Of a stretch of DNA of 64,000 nucleotides, positions 11,156 through 24,600 are shown piece by piece; within the stretch, counting starts at the first letter, position 1, and each line of letters starts with the position of its first letter. The position numbers and the translations under genes are program-made. Source of the DNA: Agapanthus africanus (taxonomy: Eukaryota; Streptophyta; Magnoliopsida; Asparagales; Amaryllidaceae). The stretch is taken from positions 102,850,045 to 102,914,044 of the forward strand of contig JASDDO010000006.1 of the NCBI GenBank assembly GCA_030015575.1, given 5' to 3'. The notes beneath the pieces were generated by a model that worked only from the letters and a program-made list of their open reading frames with translations, was not told where the DNA came from and searched no databases.

Positions 11156-13438
11156 TACGTAAGTACCAGTTTCCTTGAATACTTAAAAGAGAATGGAATT
11201 CTCTCTCAGCTTACTCCGCCTTATACACCTCAGCATAATGGTGTATCAGAAAGGAGGAATCGCACGCTATTAGATATGGTATGTTCAATGATGAGTAGTG
11301 CTGAGTTACCACTTTCCTTCTGGGGATTTGCTCTAGAATCAGCGGCATACTTATTGAATAGAGTTCCAACTAAGTCTGTGCCTACCACTCCATATGAAAT
11401 GTGGTGCTGGAAGAGACCATATCTCAAGTATATCAAGATATGGGGGTGCCCGGCATATGTTAAAAAGCATAAACCGGAAAAGCTCGAGTCACGATCGGTT
11501 TTGTGCAAGTTTGTAGGTTACCCCAAACATTCAAGGGGGTAGATGGTCTACCACACTGAAGAACAAATGGTGTTTGTCGCTCGCCACATTGTCTTCTTAG
11601 AAAGCGAATTTCTTGCAAAAGAAATTAGTGGGAGCGCGGTAGAGCTGGAAGAAATTCCAGAACCTCAAACTGCTACCGAGGACTTAGAAGAACCTCAGAT
11701 TTCAATAGAACATGACGAACCAACACCACTCCGCAGATCTAGAAGGCTTTCTCATCCTCCAGAAAGATACTATGGTTTTCTTCTAGATGGGGATCAAGAG
11801 GATTGCATCATCGACGATAATGAGCTTACTAGTTTTCAGCATGCTATCACAAGTATTGACTCGATGAAATGGCTGGATGCTATGAGATCCGAAATGGAAT
11901 CCATGTACACCAATAAAGTATGGACTTTAGAAGTTGCTCCTCCTGGGGTGAAACCAGTTGGATGCAAATGGATCTTCAAAAAGAAGATTGGCGTACTTGG
12001 ACAAGTGGAAACCTACAAAGCTAGACTCGTTGCAAAAGGTTTTCGTCAAAGACCAGGATTGGACTATGATGAAACCTTTTCACCAGTAGTTATGCTTAAA
12101 TCCATTCGGATGCTGCTTGCCATTGCTGCATTCCATGACTATGAAATCTGGCTGATGGACGTAAAAACAGCTTTTCTAAATGGACATTTAGAAGAGAATG
12201 TTTACATGGATCAACCAGAAGGTTTCTTAGACAGTGGGAGCAGCGGAAGAGTGTGCATGTTGCTTAAATCCATTTATGAATTAAAGCAAGCATCACGAAG
12301 TTGGAACATCTGCTTTGATGAGACAGTTAAAGAGTTTGACTTTATTAAAAATGTAGATGAACTATGTATTTATAGGAAGATTGTAGAAGGAGCAGTAGTC
12401 TTCCTCGTTTTGTACGTCGACAACATACTACTGATAGGGAATGATCTCCCTATGCTACAATCAGTAAAGCTCTTCTTGTCACAGAAATTCTCCATGAAAG
12501 ACTTGGGTGATGCAACCTACATTTTGTGCATTAAGATCTATCGTGATAGATCTAATAGAATGTTGGGACTTTCACAGTCCAGGTATATTGATACTATACT
12601 AAAGAGATTTAGTATGGAATATTCCAAGCGCGGTAATATGCCTGTTTGTCACGGGATCACCCTCTCCAAAGAGATGTCTTCAAAGACTGATGAAGAGAGG
12701 GATCGCATGAGCATTTTGCCCTATGCTTTGGCGGTAGGATCTATAATGTATGCGATGTTATGTACAAGACCGGATGTAGCATATGCACATAGTGTGGTAA
12801 GCAGGTATCAGTCTGACCCAGGTGAGAAACATTGGATAGCGGTGAAGAACATTCTCAAGTACCTGAGAAGGACCAAGGAAATGTTCTTGATTTACGGTAA
12901 TGGAGACCTCCAGGTAGAGGCTTTTACCGACTCCGGCTTCCAAAGTGACAATGATGATTCTAAATCCATTTCGGGTTTTGTGTTTACCCTTAATGGAGGG
13001 GCGGTATGTTGGAAGAGTTCCAAACAGGATACCGTCGCAGTCTCAACTATGGAGGCTGAGTATATAGATGCTAGTGAAGCCGCAAAAGAGGTTGTCTAGA
13101 TGAGGAAGTTCATCTCTGAACTTCAGGTGGTTCCGTCCATTGCCAATCCAATACCTTTGTATTGTGATAACAATGGGGCCGTAGCATTGGCAAAGGAACC
13201 CAGGTCCCATCAGAAATCCAGGCATATCTTAAGGCGTTTTGACCTGATCAGGGAGATCGTTGATCGTCGGGAGATCGAGGTACGGAGAGTGGATACAAAA
13301 GACAACACGGCAGATCCATTCACAAAGGCCATCCGTCAAGTTCAGTTCGAGAGGCTGTTTGAGATATTGGGCATGCGGTACTCTAGCAACTGGATATAGT
13401 AAAGATAATGGGTACTCATTGCGCCAATAATAGGCCCT
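11156..13438 (+). pseudogene. B pol, second part: integrase, RT and RNase H
   Basis: The parts in order are: integrase end (QHNGVSERRNRTLLDM, ~11160-11540); connection region with TPLRRSRRLSHPPERYYG (~11700-11800); RT with KWIFKKKIG, ETYKARLVAKGFRQRPG, MDVKTAFLNG and LYVDNILLIG (~11850-12600); and RNase H with SISGFVFTLNGGAVCWKSSK and STMEAEYI (~12900-13200). It closes with the DPFTKAI tail near 13310. The region is long and still readable, with a few breaks. It is a Ty1/copia fossil; I cannot place it in a named lineage from sequence alone. Confidence 0.88.
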
Positions 13439-13440
13439 AG

Positions 13441-13454
13441 TGCAAGTGGGAGAT
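13441..13454 (+). other. B polypurine tract
   Basis: TGCAAGTGGGAGAT precedes the LTR start TGTTGGATATATATGCC at 13455. It is the standard copia arrangement. Confidence 0.85.
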
Positions 13455-15355
13455 TGTTGGATATATATGCCCTAGAGGCCTTCATTGTATAGGATACTGG
13501 GATATGTATGTACATAACAATCTTGCTTAATATAATAGTATGCTATTTGGTTTGTCTTTATCTTAACATTTGATATATTTTGGGTAGTATTCATATATAT
13601 ATACATGTTGATAAAGCTCTTAGGATGTTTTGCCTGACTATCGGCGTTGTGATGGCAGTCATACTAGTGGGAGCTGGATAGTCAATAAGCGCATCGTTAG
13701 ATGTCCCTGGTCGCAGGAGTATTGAGACTGGGCATCGATACTCCAGAGTAGACTGGTGTATACATATCTAGACCCTGAGAAGGGGCGATGGATTGGTCCC
13801 GCAGCCATTGGTGGAGTGCACCTAAGATTGTATACAGATGCTCACTAGGTGTGAGTACACCGGACAGGACTCGCCGAGAACTGACTGGATGGTATTTATA
13901 CCTAAGGTCAGATAGCAGTTCTCAGGTGACATGTGTGCAGATAGTCCGTTGACTTAAAGTCGTCATTTTTCTCGTGTGAGTTCCCACTGTGCTTTGATTG
14001 CTACCCTACCACGGTTCAAAGGAGTCATGCAAACAGGTTTTAGTTAGGCACAGTCCCGAGCAACGTGGAGGCAGTGAGTGACTGTTAGGGATTCGTCTCT
14101 CCCGGTATAGGGAGTCGATATCGCATAATGATCGGTTGGTCAATACCATAAGTCCCTGGCCAGGGCTGATTGAGAATTACTGATAGATTGATCAGTAGAT
14201 TCTCGGATGGTGATAGAGCCATACCGACAAGTCTTGTACGGTTATTAGGGGTATGACGTTTACCACCTCCCTAGACCATACATGCGATACTCTTAGACGA
14301 ACAGACCGGACTGCAAGGATATTGTCACGCACAGGGTTAGTAGGAGTTCGGATGGGTATCCTCACCGGCCTTCTTATCGACATCTACCTGGGGACCGTTA
14401 CGTACAGCTAGTGCCGCTTGCGGTCTGTTGTTAAACCCACTGCCAGCGTAGTAGTCGAGTCTTTAGAGTCCCACACAAAGTTTTCCCAACTCCAGGTGAA
14501 ATGATATAGAGGTCGTACGGTTTTACGACAAGGGTTCGGACGAATACTTGTTTAAACGCACGTACGACATTCGGACAGTTCTTACTAGACGTCTTTGTTT
14601 TAAGCCAGATTCTAGTATCGGGTTATTGGATTTATACAGTCTAAATTTTTTCCGTGTTTTCACGGAAGCGAGGGGCGTTCTCGTAATTTTCCGAGAAGCT
14701 TCTAGAAGGAGGGTGACTAAGGAGGTTAAGGTGGAATTTTCATTTATTGCAAATTGTGATTCATTAGTGTGATTCACTTTGTCATTAATGCATCAATTAT
14801 TGCTTAATGACTCACATAGTGAATCACTCTTATTGAATTAATGAAACATGGTGAATAATCATTTATATTCATTTATTTGATAATTCATTATGTTTTAATA
14901 TATTCAAGTGAGAAGCTTTTCATTCTCATTATCATCTCCACCTTCTCTCTCCTCAAGTGCACTCCTTCTTCAAACCCTAATCCTACCACTCATGAGTTGA
15001 GACCAAGGATTAGGATAGACTTAACACTCCATAACCTAACTATACATCATCTTAGTTACTTGGGTTAGCAACTAGATAAACAAAGTTACCTCAAGTCTTG
15101 AGGTGTAGCTTGGATTAGGGTACTCGGGTGGATCTTCTATTACGGAAAGGAGGCCGAGGAGGACGTTGAGATCACAAAGATGAAGCACTAGAATCGTTAG
15201 GTATAATCTCTTTACATAGTAGCTTAGAACTTTATGGTTATTGTTAATTATCGTTTAGCAAAGATCTTCGGTTAGTCGATGTACGCTTCAAAACAAGATC
15301 GTTTTTCATATTTCCGCCTTCCCGCAACTCGTGGGGTGTTGCACATCGACTTACA
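13455..15355 (+). repeat. B 3' LTR
   Basis: This 1.9-kb repeat starts TGTTGGATATATATGCCC and ends ACATCGACTTACA. The end aligns with the end of C's LTR (ACATGGACTTACA), which sets the right border. It carries the conserved LTR blocks near 13986-14012 and 14453-14481. It is followed directly by D's LTR sequence. Confidence 0.85.
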
Positions 15356-17434
15356 TACACAACCTTTGTAGATCGGTCCTTCACTTCTTTAGCTCCTTGT
15401 TGAAGTCCCTTCACTGCGATCGTGGTTCTCCCGGACCCTTGCATGGCTTCACGAGGCGATAGACGCATCCTTGCTTGAAGTCTTCGAGGCCGAAGATGAT
15501 CTACGTCGAGGGGATGCCAACTCAAGCTTCTACTTCACTAACTTGAGAATTAGTGAAGCAAACACCCTAAACTAAAGTGCTAGTCTAGTAGAGGATGGAG
15601 AAATAGGAAGTGGGTTCTCTTTAGAATTTTATTTCTCAGAAGCTTTCTCACTTTTTGATCAAACCCTAGCAAGCTTTTTTCTTTTAACAAATGAAGAAGA
15701 AGATGAACTAAAGAATGAGATGAGGATAATGATCAAGTGAGAAGGCTAACCATGGTGAGTGAGTATCATATACTAATTCTTGTACAGCCATAACCATAGC
15801 TAATTCAAAATGGTTAGGTTAATGAAAATCTAAAGTAAAACAAATTTGGTGGACTTTTTCAAAGCATCCACAAGCTTCTACAAGCTTCATGCTTTTGACC
15901 TAAGCACCACTAATTTGTAATTACCTTAAATAAATATTAACCATCATCTTTTATAGTATGGTGTATGTCTTACATACCCATGTTTAGTGTATCATCAACC
16001 ATGATACAAAAGAAAACACTTTTAATATATATATCACATATATATATATATAAATATATATTCAAGTGTGCATATGAGAAAATACCTAAAGTGAACAAGT
16101 GTTAGTTAATGTAAACTAGTATATCAAATATACAATTATACAATAAATTATTAAATCAACACTTGACTTAATAATCCGATCATATCACATATAACCGACT
16201 AACATCCAATGTATCATCTTATCGAATCAACACTTGATTCGATAACCCGGCTCTATCATATATAACCGACTGATACATAAAGTCGCGAGAATAGAATACG
16301 GTATCACATACACGCATTATTCTCGGTCCTTCACATATCACATATGCGCTCCTATTTCGTTTTGCCTGAGCCAGTAAAACCTCTATGTAGGACTCTGAAG
16401 ACTCGTCAATACGCTGGCAGTAGGTGATGATCACATCAAGCACCCACAAGCCGTCAGCGGTACTAGCTGGACGTAACGGCTACCCGGGTATTGAGCGATT
16501 AGAAGATCAGCAAGCAAGCCCGCTCCAACTCCTGTAAAAGCCTGCCGGTAACACTTTTCGTACAGTCCGGTCTCTTCGTCTGATATGTCGCATATCAAGT
16601 CTTGGGGTGGTAAATGTCAGACCCCAACAACCGATAAGTCGTGCCGATGTGAGGCTCATAACGGGTCGAGAAACTTCTGGTAACACTTACCAGTAAATCT
16701 CTAATCAACCCTGGCCAGGGACTTCCCTGTTACGGCCAATCGAGCACAGCGCAACATCAACCCCCAATACCGGGAGAGACAAAACCCCTCCTATCGCTCA
16801 TTGCTTCCATGTGACTCGGGACTGTACCCAAAAACCACCGTTTTGCACGCCCTCATAGACGTGGTAAGGTGGAAATCAAAGCACAGTGGGAATCACACAA
16901 GACTCTATGACGATCTCGGGTCTACAGACTAACCTGCACAAGTGTCACCAGAGAGCTGCCATCTGACGTGAGGTATAATACCATCTGGGAGTTCTCGGCG
17001 AGTCCGTCCAGTGTACCCAGTCTCCACTGAGCACCCTTATACAATCTCTGATGTCAAACTCCAATGGATAAGGGATCATCCGTCGCCCATCTCATGGGTC
17101 GAGAAGCGTATACGCTAGTCTACACTGGTATATCGATGCCCCGTCTCGATACACCCACGACTAGGGACCTTGAACGATGTACTTATGGACTTCCATGTCC
17201 CCACTATTATGATCCACATCATAGTCCAGGTAGTCAAGTACACATCCTAAGGGCTTTACCAACATGTAACTATAAGACAGTATAAAGAGACAAGTAAACA
17301 TGTAAAGATAAAGAGCAACCAGATAGCATACTATCATACCGAGCAAGAAAGTCCTCTCTATATATGTCCAAGCATCCAATATAATATACATCATCTGTAC
17401 AATACTGGCCTCTAGGGCATACATACAACTAACA
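15356..17434 (-). repeat. D left LTR (3' LTR in sense), outer end missing
   Basis: This 2,079-bp repeat is homologous to A's LTR. Its right border ...AACTAACA joins a polypurine tract. Its left border lacks the first ~155 bp expected from A's LTR and abuts B's LTR end, which suggests that B inserted into this LTR. The conserved blocks sit near 16381-16412 and 16850-16886. Confidence 0.8.
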
Positions 17435-17450
17435 ATCTCCCACTAGCACT
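17435..17450 (-). other. D polypurine tract
   Basis: The complement reads AGTGCTAGTGGGAGAT next to the LTR border. It fixes D as a minus-strand element. Confidence 0.8.
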
Positions 17451-18774
17451 AGGGCCTGCTGCTGTAGTATCGCATACCAAGCATCCTGAAGAGTCTCTCA
17501 AACTGTATCTGGGGAATGGCCTTCGTGAGTGGATCCGCAGTGTTGTTCTACGTGTCAACCCTCCTGACCTCGATCTCCCGGCGATCAACTATCTCCCGGA
17601 TCAGGTGATACCGCCTCAGAATATGCCTGGATTGCTGATGGGACCTGGGTTCCTTGGCCAAAGCCACCGCTCCATTGTTTTCGCAATACAAAGGTATTGG
17701 ATGCTCAATGGATGGAACTAATCCAAGTTCAGTAATGAACTTCTTGATCCAGAAAGCCTCTTTGGCAGCATCGTTGGCAGCGATGTATTCAGCCTCCATC
17801 GTCGAGTCTGCCACGGTTTCCTGCTTGTAACTCTTCCAGCTAACCGCCCCTCCGTAAAGGGTAAAGACAAATCCCAACAGCGACTTAGAGTCGTCCTTAT
17901 CATTCTGGAAGCTCGAATCGGTAAAGGACTCCACTTGGAGTTATCCGTTCCCATACACCAAGAGCATCTCTTTAGTCCTTCACAAGTACTTGAGAATGCT
18001 CTTCATAGCTGTTCAGTGACTCTCTCCACGATCAGCTTGATACCTGCTCACTACACTTAGTGAGTATGCTACATCGGGTCTGGTACATAGCATCGCGTAC
18101 ATGATAGAGCCTACTGCCGAAGCATAGGGTATCCCTTGCATGCGAGCTCTCTCCAAATCAGTCTTGGGAGACATCGCTTTGGAGAGAGTGAGCCCTGAAA
18201 TCGTGGGTAAAAACCCACGTTTGGACCCTTCCATACTAAACCTCTTTAGTATGGTGTCAATGTACCTGGATTGGAACAATCCCAATATCCGTTTAGATCT
18301 ATCTCTATAGATCATAATTCCCAATATGCAGGAGGCATCACCAAGATCTTTCATTGAGAATCTTTGTGATAAGAAGAGCTTGACCGATTGCAGCATAGGA
18401 ATGCCATTTCCTATCAAGAGTATGTCGTCTACGTACAATACGAGGAAGACAACCTTACTCTCTGCCACCTTCTTGTAGATACAAGGTTCATCTGCATTTT
18501 TGACGAAATCAAACTCTTTGATAACGACGTCAATGTAGATGTTCCAACTCCGCGATGCTTGCTTTAATCCATAAATGGATCTAAGCAGCTTGCACACCTT
18601 CCTGCTGCTCCCACTATCTACGAAGCCCTCTGGCTGAGTCATGTTCATGCACTCTTCTAAATCACCGTTTAGAAAGGCGGTCTTAACATCCATTTGCCAT
18701 ATTTCATAGTCATGATATGCAGTGATGGCAAGCATGATCCGGATGGATTTAAGTATAGCCACTGGAGAAAAGGT
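17451..18774 (-). pseudogene. D pol, 3' part: RT C-terminal region and RNase H
   Basis: On the minus strand, RT motifs FSPVAILKSIRIML, MDVKTAFLNGDLEE, YGLKQASRSWNIYID and VLYVDDILLIGNG occupy ~18000-18774. RNase H motifs (LLGFVFTLYGGAVSWKSYKQ, STMEAEYIAA, LYCENNGAVALAKEPRSH) occupy ~17550-17950. The part stops at the insertion site of C; the 5' side continues at 52858. There are a few breaks in this part. Confidence 0.87.
18770..18774. repeat. Left target-site duplication of element C (AAGGT)
   Basis: AAGGT is repeated perfectly at 52853-52857. It shows that everything between is one insertion event plus later nested insertions. Confidence 0.92.
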
Positions 18775-20733
18775 TGTTAGTGTATATGCCCTAGGGGCCA
18801 TTATTGTATCATACTAGCATGTATATTACTTAATGGAAGCTTGGGATATTCACAGTTGTATATATAACAGTCTTGCTAAACATGGTAGTATGCTACTTGG
18901 TTTGAGTCTACTTTAATATGTGCATATGTGTCTTGTAACGTATCACTTATACATATTAGTAGAGCCCATAGGATCTTTGCTTGATTACCAACGTCGTGAT
19001 GGCAGTCACACTAGTGGGGGCTGGGTAGTCTATAAGCAACATCCTATATAGGTCCCTGGTCGTTGGATTATCGAGATAGGGCATCGATATTCTGGAGTAG
19101 ACTATGTGTATACGCTTCTCATCCCAGTTAGGGAGATGGTCTGTCCCATAGCCATCAGTACGTCGTACTAGAGATAGTATACAGGTGCTCGTTAGGTTAC
19201 GGGTACACTGGACATGACTCGCTGGGGAACTGATTGGTTGGTATTATACCCATCGTCAGTTAACAGTTCCCAGGTGACATGAGTACAGCATAGTCCACAG
19301 ACTTGACACTGCTGCTTCGCCTCGAGTGTGTCCCACTGTTCTTAGATTGCTACCCTACCACGGCTCAAAGGAGTCGTGCAAACAGGTGGCAGTTGGGTGC
19401 AGTCCCGAGCACTTGGAGGCAGTGGCGGTTAGATAGGATTCGTCTCTCCCGGTATTGGGAGATGATATCGCGCTGTGTCAGAGAGCCATTACGCAAAGTT
19501 CCTGGCCAGGGCAAGCGAGATATACTTGTAGGTTCCAGTAGCTTCTCAGGGCGTAATGGGCTTCGCTCCGACACGACTTATACAGCTATTAGGGGACTGA
19601 CGCTTGCCGCCCCCTGGGCTTGATATACGATAGTCTTAGAAGAACAGACCGGACTGTACAGAGATTGTCACATCAGGCTCAGTAGGGGTTCGAGATGGTT
19701 TTCCTCATCGGCCTTCTTATCGACATCTACCTGGGGACCGTTACGTACAGCTAGTGCCGCTTGCGGTCTGTGATTAAACCCACTGCCAGCGTAGTGTCGA
19801 GTCTTTAGAGTCCCACACAGAGAGTTTCCCTGCTCCAGGAGAAACGATATAGAGGTCGTATGGTTTTATGACAAGGGTTCGGATGCGTACGTGTGTTTAC
19901 GCACGTACGACTTTTCGGACAGTTTATACTAGCCGGCTTTGGTTTAAGCCAGTTTCTAGTATCGGGTTATTAGAATTATACAGTCTAAAGTTTTTCCGTG
20001 TTTTCACGGATTATAGGGTCGTTCTCGTAATTTGTCGGGAACCTTCTAGAAGAGTGGTGACTAAGGGGTTAAGGTGGCATGAGCATTAATTGATTAATGA
20101 CTTATTTGTATGATTCATCTTTTGCACTTAATGACTCATTAATGAGATAATGAGTCATATGATGAATCTCACAAGGTGAATGCATCAACCATAATGATTA
20201 AATCATTTATTTATTTATTTGATTAAATTGTTAAGATTGATATATTCAAAATGAGTTCATTATTCTTTTCATTCTCATCTTCTCCTTCTCTCTCCTTAAG
20301 CTCACTCTCTCTTGAAACCCTAACCTTAACCTCTCATGTGTTGAGATTAAGGGTTAGCTAGACTAAAACATCCATAACCTCACTCTATATCCCCTCGGTA
20401 GCTTAGATTAGCACTTTAAGCAACCTAGTTATCTCAAGTTTGAGATTTAGCTTGGCGTAGGAGCTTTCGGGTGGATCGTCTTTGATTCAAGGAGGCCGTG
20501 AAGTTGCCGATGTTCCAAGGAGCCTACGAGGAGTGGAGGATAGCGATGAAGACCCGAAGGACATGTAACGTGAGGTATAACTCCGGTACCTAGTAGTTAA
20601 ACCTTTAGTATAACGTTAGCAATGGTTTAGATTACGATTCATGCGCTCAAGTCCGTGTTACGAAGCTTTGATAATCGTTTTTCATATATTCCGCCTCTCC
20701 GCAAGTTAGTGGGGTGCGTGACATGGACTTACA
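18775..20733 (+). repeat. C 5' LTR
   Basis: This 1,959-bp repeat starts TGTTAGTGTATATGCCC and ends GGACTTACA. It has the same length as its partner at 50894-52852. Conserved blocks lie near 19333-19361 and 19797-19823. Confidence 0.93.
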
Positions 20734-20734
20734 G

Positions 20735-20747
20735 TGGTATCAGAGCC
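20735..20747 (+). other. C primer binding site (tRNA-iMet)
   Basis: TGGTATCAGAGCC, a perfect initiator-methionine tRNA complement, stands one base after the 5' LTR. Confidence 0.93.
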
Positions 20748-20944
20748 AACTAAACCATTACTAGCTTGTTAGCAACTGATTAGAAGTTCGATCGACGGAA
20801 AACACGGAAAACAAAACCCTAATCCTTAACAGTTTCTATAAATTTTAAAAGTGTCACAAATTTTTTTTGACATACCTTAAAATTCACAGCAGGGAATTGT
20901 AAGAAATCTGGGAAAATTCGAGGAGGCAACTCGACTAAATGGCC

Positions 20945-20985
20945 GCGGAACCGCGGCCAAATGGTGCTTTTGGCCGCGATTCCGC
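20945..20985 (+). other. C leader: GC-rich hairpin about 200 nt from the primer site
   Basis: The arms GCGGAACCGCGGCCA and TGGCCGCGATTCCGC pair at 14 of 15 positions around an 11-nt loop. E carries the same stem as a perfect 14-bp pair at the same distance from its primer site. Confidence 0.75.
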
Positions 20986-21452
20986 CGCCGAGTCAACGCC
21001 GAGTTGACTTGGAGTTTCACAGTAATTCTTATTTTTTTGTGTTTTGTTTTCCTGTATATACTGTTTCTGCCCAGGTTGCCTCTGTGTTGATTTGCTTTTG
21101 GGGTAGACACGGATATAGGTTATCGATCGATGTTCTAAATTATTTGCTAATTGGATCTTTATCTGTAATGTTTTATGTGTTCGTAAACCTCCCCTAACTG
21201 CTAGTATGTCGGTTGGCAGGGGGTTGCACATATCTGGGATGTTATATATAACTGTTTGTGTATATGAACTGTGTTGGACTGTTGTGATGATTAGCCGGGG
21301 TTTGAGATGTATTTAATATTCATTCATTCAATGTAAATGTAATAAGTTGTAATATTCTTTTGCGGGGCACGTCCAGGTTGCGGTTGTAGACACCGTTGTA
21401 TTATTTCTTTTTATTGTTTTTGCTCCTAGGATAGACCCAATGTGGGGTGCAC

Positions 21453-21517
21453 AAACTACCGGGTACTTTGAAGTGTTGAGGCAGACCGCTTCACTTCTGG
21501 TACTTGGCGGGTAGTTT
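21453..21517 (+). other. C leader: AAACTACC/GGTAGTTT hairpin
   Basis: The outer arms are 8 bp and perfect. The inner arms GAAGTG/CACTTC are 6 bp and perfect. It occupies the same leader position as 7302-7335 in A and 62774-62808 in E, with unrelated stem sequence. Confidence 0.6.
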
Positions 21518-21639
21518 GCCGTACCCATAGGGGTCTGGGTGGGGTAATGGCTATTCATCACAGCTGTGTAATCCGTCTTTTATTGCAGGCTCAAAGCAAA
21601 ATGCGGATTGCTAGAATATCCAATAAAGTTCATCTCTGA

Positions 21640-21644
21640 TCTGG
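21640..21644. repeat. Left target-site duplication of element F (TCTGG)
   Basis: TCTGG recurs perfectly at 33631-33635. Confidence 0.92.
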
Positions 21645-24600
21645 TGTCACGACCCGAAAGTACGGAACATGACCGGCACTTAGACTACGAACGTCTCAAG
21701 GAGTACGTATGCTAAGTAAGCCGAAACCCAGAAATCCAAACCAAGAGAAGTAGTAGAGAATAGGAAGAACCATATCAAATCAACCTGTATGCAACATAAT
21801 ATACAACACCTAAAGGCGAGGATCACAACAGAAATAGAACTCAACCAGCAAGAAACTCAAGAAATATAACATGCTACTCTATGGTCGAAAGAATAACATT
21901 ACTGGTCTCTATCTCAAAAAAATACAAGTTTGGTTGATGGAACTTCTAGATACAACTGAAATATAATATACAAGGTATAATGATGGGTAAGATACAATAA
22001 ACCCACCAACTAGCAAGTCACCCGAAAAGAAACCATGCCCGCAAAGCCGTAATGAAATCCGTACGGCAACACCTGCAAGAAACTGGGGCACAACGGGGGT
22101 GAGTTGCCAACTCGTGAGTAGAAAAAGATCTACGAACAGAAAATCGCATGAATAACGCAACCTAGGTCAATGATCATAATATATCCTCAAATATATGAAT
22201 AACATGCAGCCTATAACAATGGCTAGGGTAATATCTAACCCGAGTGTGATCTCATGTGCCCGTGTCAGTGCCTCAGGTTGCAATATATCATATGAAAGAG
22301 GTATGAATGCATGAAAATAGAATACATGTAAATGAAGAAACTGTTTTCATAAATTAGTGAGATTTCCTTTGTATTTTTAAAATGAGGTATCATAAATGAA
22401 ATCAGCATCAACAGTGTCTAGCATCGACACAAAACATAAATCTCAATGTCTCAAAACCTCAGGCTCCGGCCATCCGGACTGGCCTGTATCATCAAATCTC
22501 AGTACCTCAATATCTCGAAATCTCAATGTCTCAATCTCAATATCTAGGGCGCCGTCAGTCCAGACCGGCCCCTACCATCCATCTCAAGACCACGACGGTA
22601 TCCTTCGGATATCCGACGCGTCGGGTAAAATCACCGGTAGGTAGTCTCCCCCTGCCAGGCTCATCGTCATCACCACGAGCTTCTTGCCCCGGGGTACCTT
22701 ACCGGGTCCACCATGTACCCGAAACGGTTCATCCAACTCCTCGAATCGGGTCTCCAAATCTATCAGCAAACTCATGGTGGACGACTCATACATCATGGGA
22801 AAAACAGCGCTTTTTATTTAAAAAGAGAAAGAAGAAGTTTGTATATGTTTTGCGGTTTTCCCCAAATCCAGAAAATCTCATGGAAATCCAAATCCAAAAC
22901 CTCAATAGCACGTAAAAAGTGAATATATGCATGAGAATCCATGAATGCGGCATAACAATGAATAACAGTATGCATGAGGTAGCAGGTAATAACTATAATG
23001 TCTAAACTAACATATAAGGCAAGTACACTAATATCATGTCTAAACTATTAGCTAACAGGCTATGTCAAGCAATAATATTTTCTAAGGTATACGTGACATG
23101 GCAATTACCCATGAAGATGTGTGTGAGCCGGCAAGTAACTGTACGTGGTACATACGCATCATCTGTAATGGTGCTGGTGTCCTAACCACAAGATATCAAC
23201 TGTAGAATATGAAGCATAATATAAGCATGTGATGCGGAGCAAACAACAATAATGAGCGGGAGATGAATACTAGACGCAACGATAATTAATCTGTTTTAAC
23301 CTAATATAAGTCCTATAATGGTGCCTTTTGAAATAACACGAATCGTGGGGTTTTGAAAATAGGGGCTACGGTGTTTTTAAGAAAAGATACGTTTTTGAAA
23401 TATCCGTAGGATCCCTTAGGCTGTCTTTAAAAATACGCACGATTCGTAAGCTTTGAAATAGGTAGGAACCGAATCTAATCTAACAACTAACTAAACTAAA
23501 GGGCTACGCTATAAGCTAGACTACAGGTAAGGAAACCGCCTAACATCCGAGTCGATACATATACATACCTAAATATATATTAGTCGGTGATCCCGCCTCA
23601 ATAATATCATATCCGATACCATATCTATAATCAGACATCCCAAGTCAAGAGTGCGGATCGATCATCAAGATATAGCTCGTACGTAAATCCGTCGTACGGT
23701 ATCCCCAAATCTGGGTACGGGTCAATATCATATTCCTTACACTATTCCTCTGGTATCCTCTTTATCCAAGATCATAGTCTAAGGTACTGACCTATGTCTA
23801 GTACAATACTAATATCCTCAATATACTCATGATCTGACTACTGATCGACAATCTCGTACAAACCGATATCGTCAGCACATGTCATCATCAAGGGGTATAC
23901 ATCTCCCGATGCGGCCTAATATCAATATCGTAGCATATTATGCCTCATATTACGATCACATGTCGACCATTTATTTATAACACTATTCACCCGTATCGCC
24001 GCCGCAAGATCGGCTATAACACCAGGACGTACCTTAGGTACGAATCCTGCCATATCACCGAGATCACAACCACAAACAAATCTCATCGACTCATCTCAAG
24101 CCCAAGTACCCTCCTCAAATCCGTATGTGAAGACATAGTCCCATACCCATGTGAACATATAAATATATTCCCATACACGCACATATGAAATAAGGAATGT
24201 ATGCAAGTATGTATATGTGTGTATGTGTAATTGTAGTGCACCCACTACCTAAGGTTTCGTAACCATGCACCAATCCAACACCAATATCCATCTAAAATCA
24301 TCAATAATAAATTCCTAACAACATATCATAAATTGTTGTTGTGTATACGCATCCGTATACATCACCACGGACTGCGGGGGTGCTATACGCCATCCACCCG
24401 ACTTCTCCCCGTAGATATAAATCTACTCACCTGGTCCTCGCTAGCCGGTACCGACGTCGCCACGCGCTTGCTTGTCGTCTCGAAGTCCACATGGGGGTAC
24501 CTACATATCATAACGCACCATATCGCATTAAAACTAAATTCAAAATCGAAACGGCATACGAAAATCAAATCGGCACGCGTATCACGCATAGGTCCAAACC

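Larger units (their letters stand above)
302..15355 (+). mobile_element. Element B: Ty1/copia retrotransposon, 3' part, split by element A
   Basis: B is a plus-strand Ty1/copia fossil. The visible parts are GAG-pre-integrase and the start of integrase (302-796), the rest of integrase, RT and RNase H (11156-13438), a polypurine tract and the 3' LTR (13455-15355). Element A lies inside its integrase region. B's gag, protease and 5' LTR are upstream of the window, beyond element X. Besides the nested insertions, the visible coding part has about three or four breaks. The age cannot be measured because the 5' LTR is missing, but B must be older than A. Confidence 0.85.
20748..21644 (+). other. 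C leader, first part (before F)
   Basis: This is non-coding leader between the primer site and the insertion site of F. It contains two strong inverted repeats, listed separately. Short open frames on both strands have no family resemblance and overlap the hairpins, so I do not call them genes. Confidence 0.7.
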
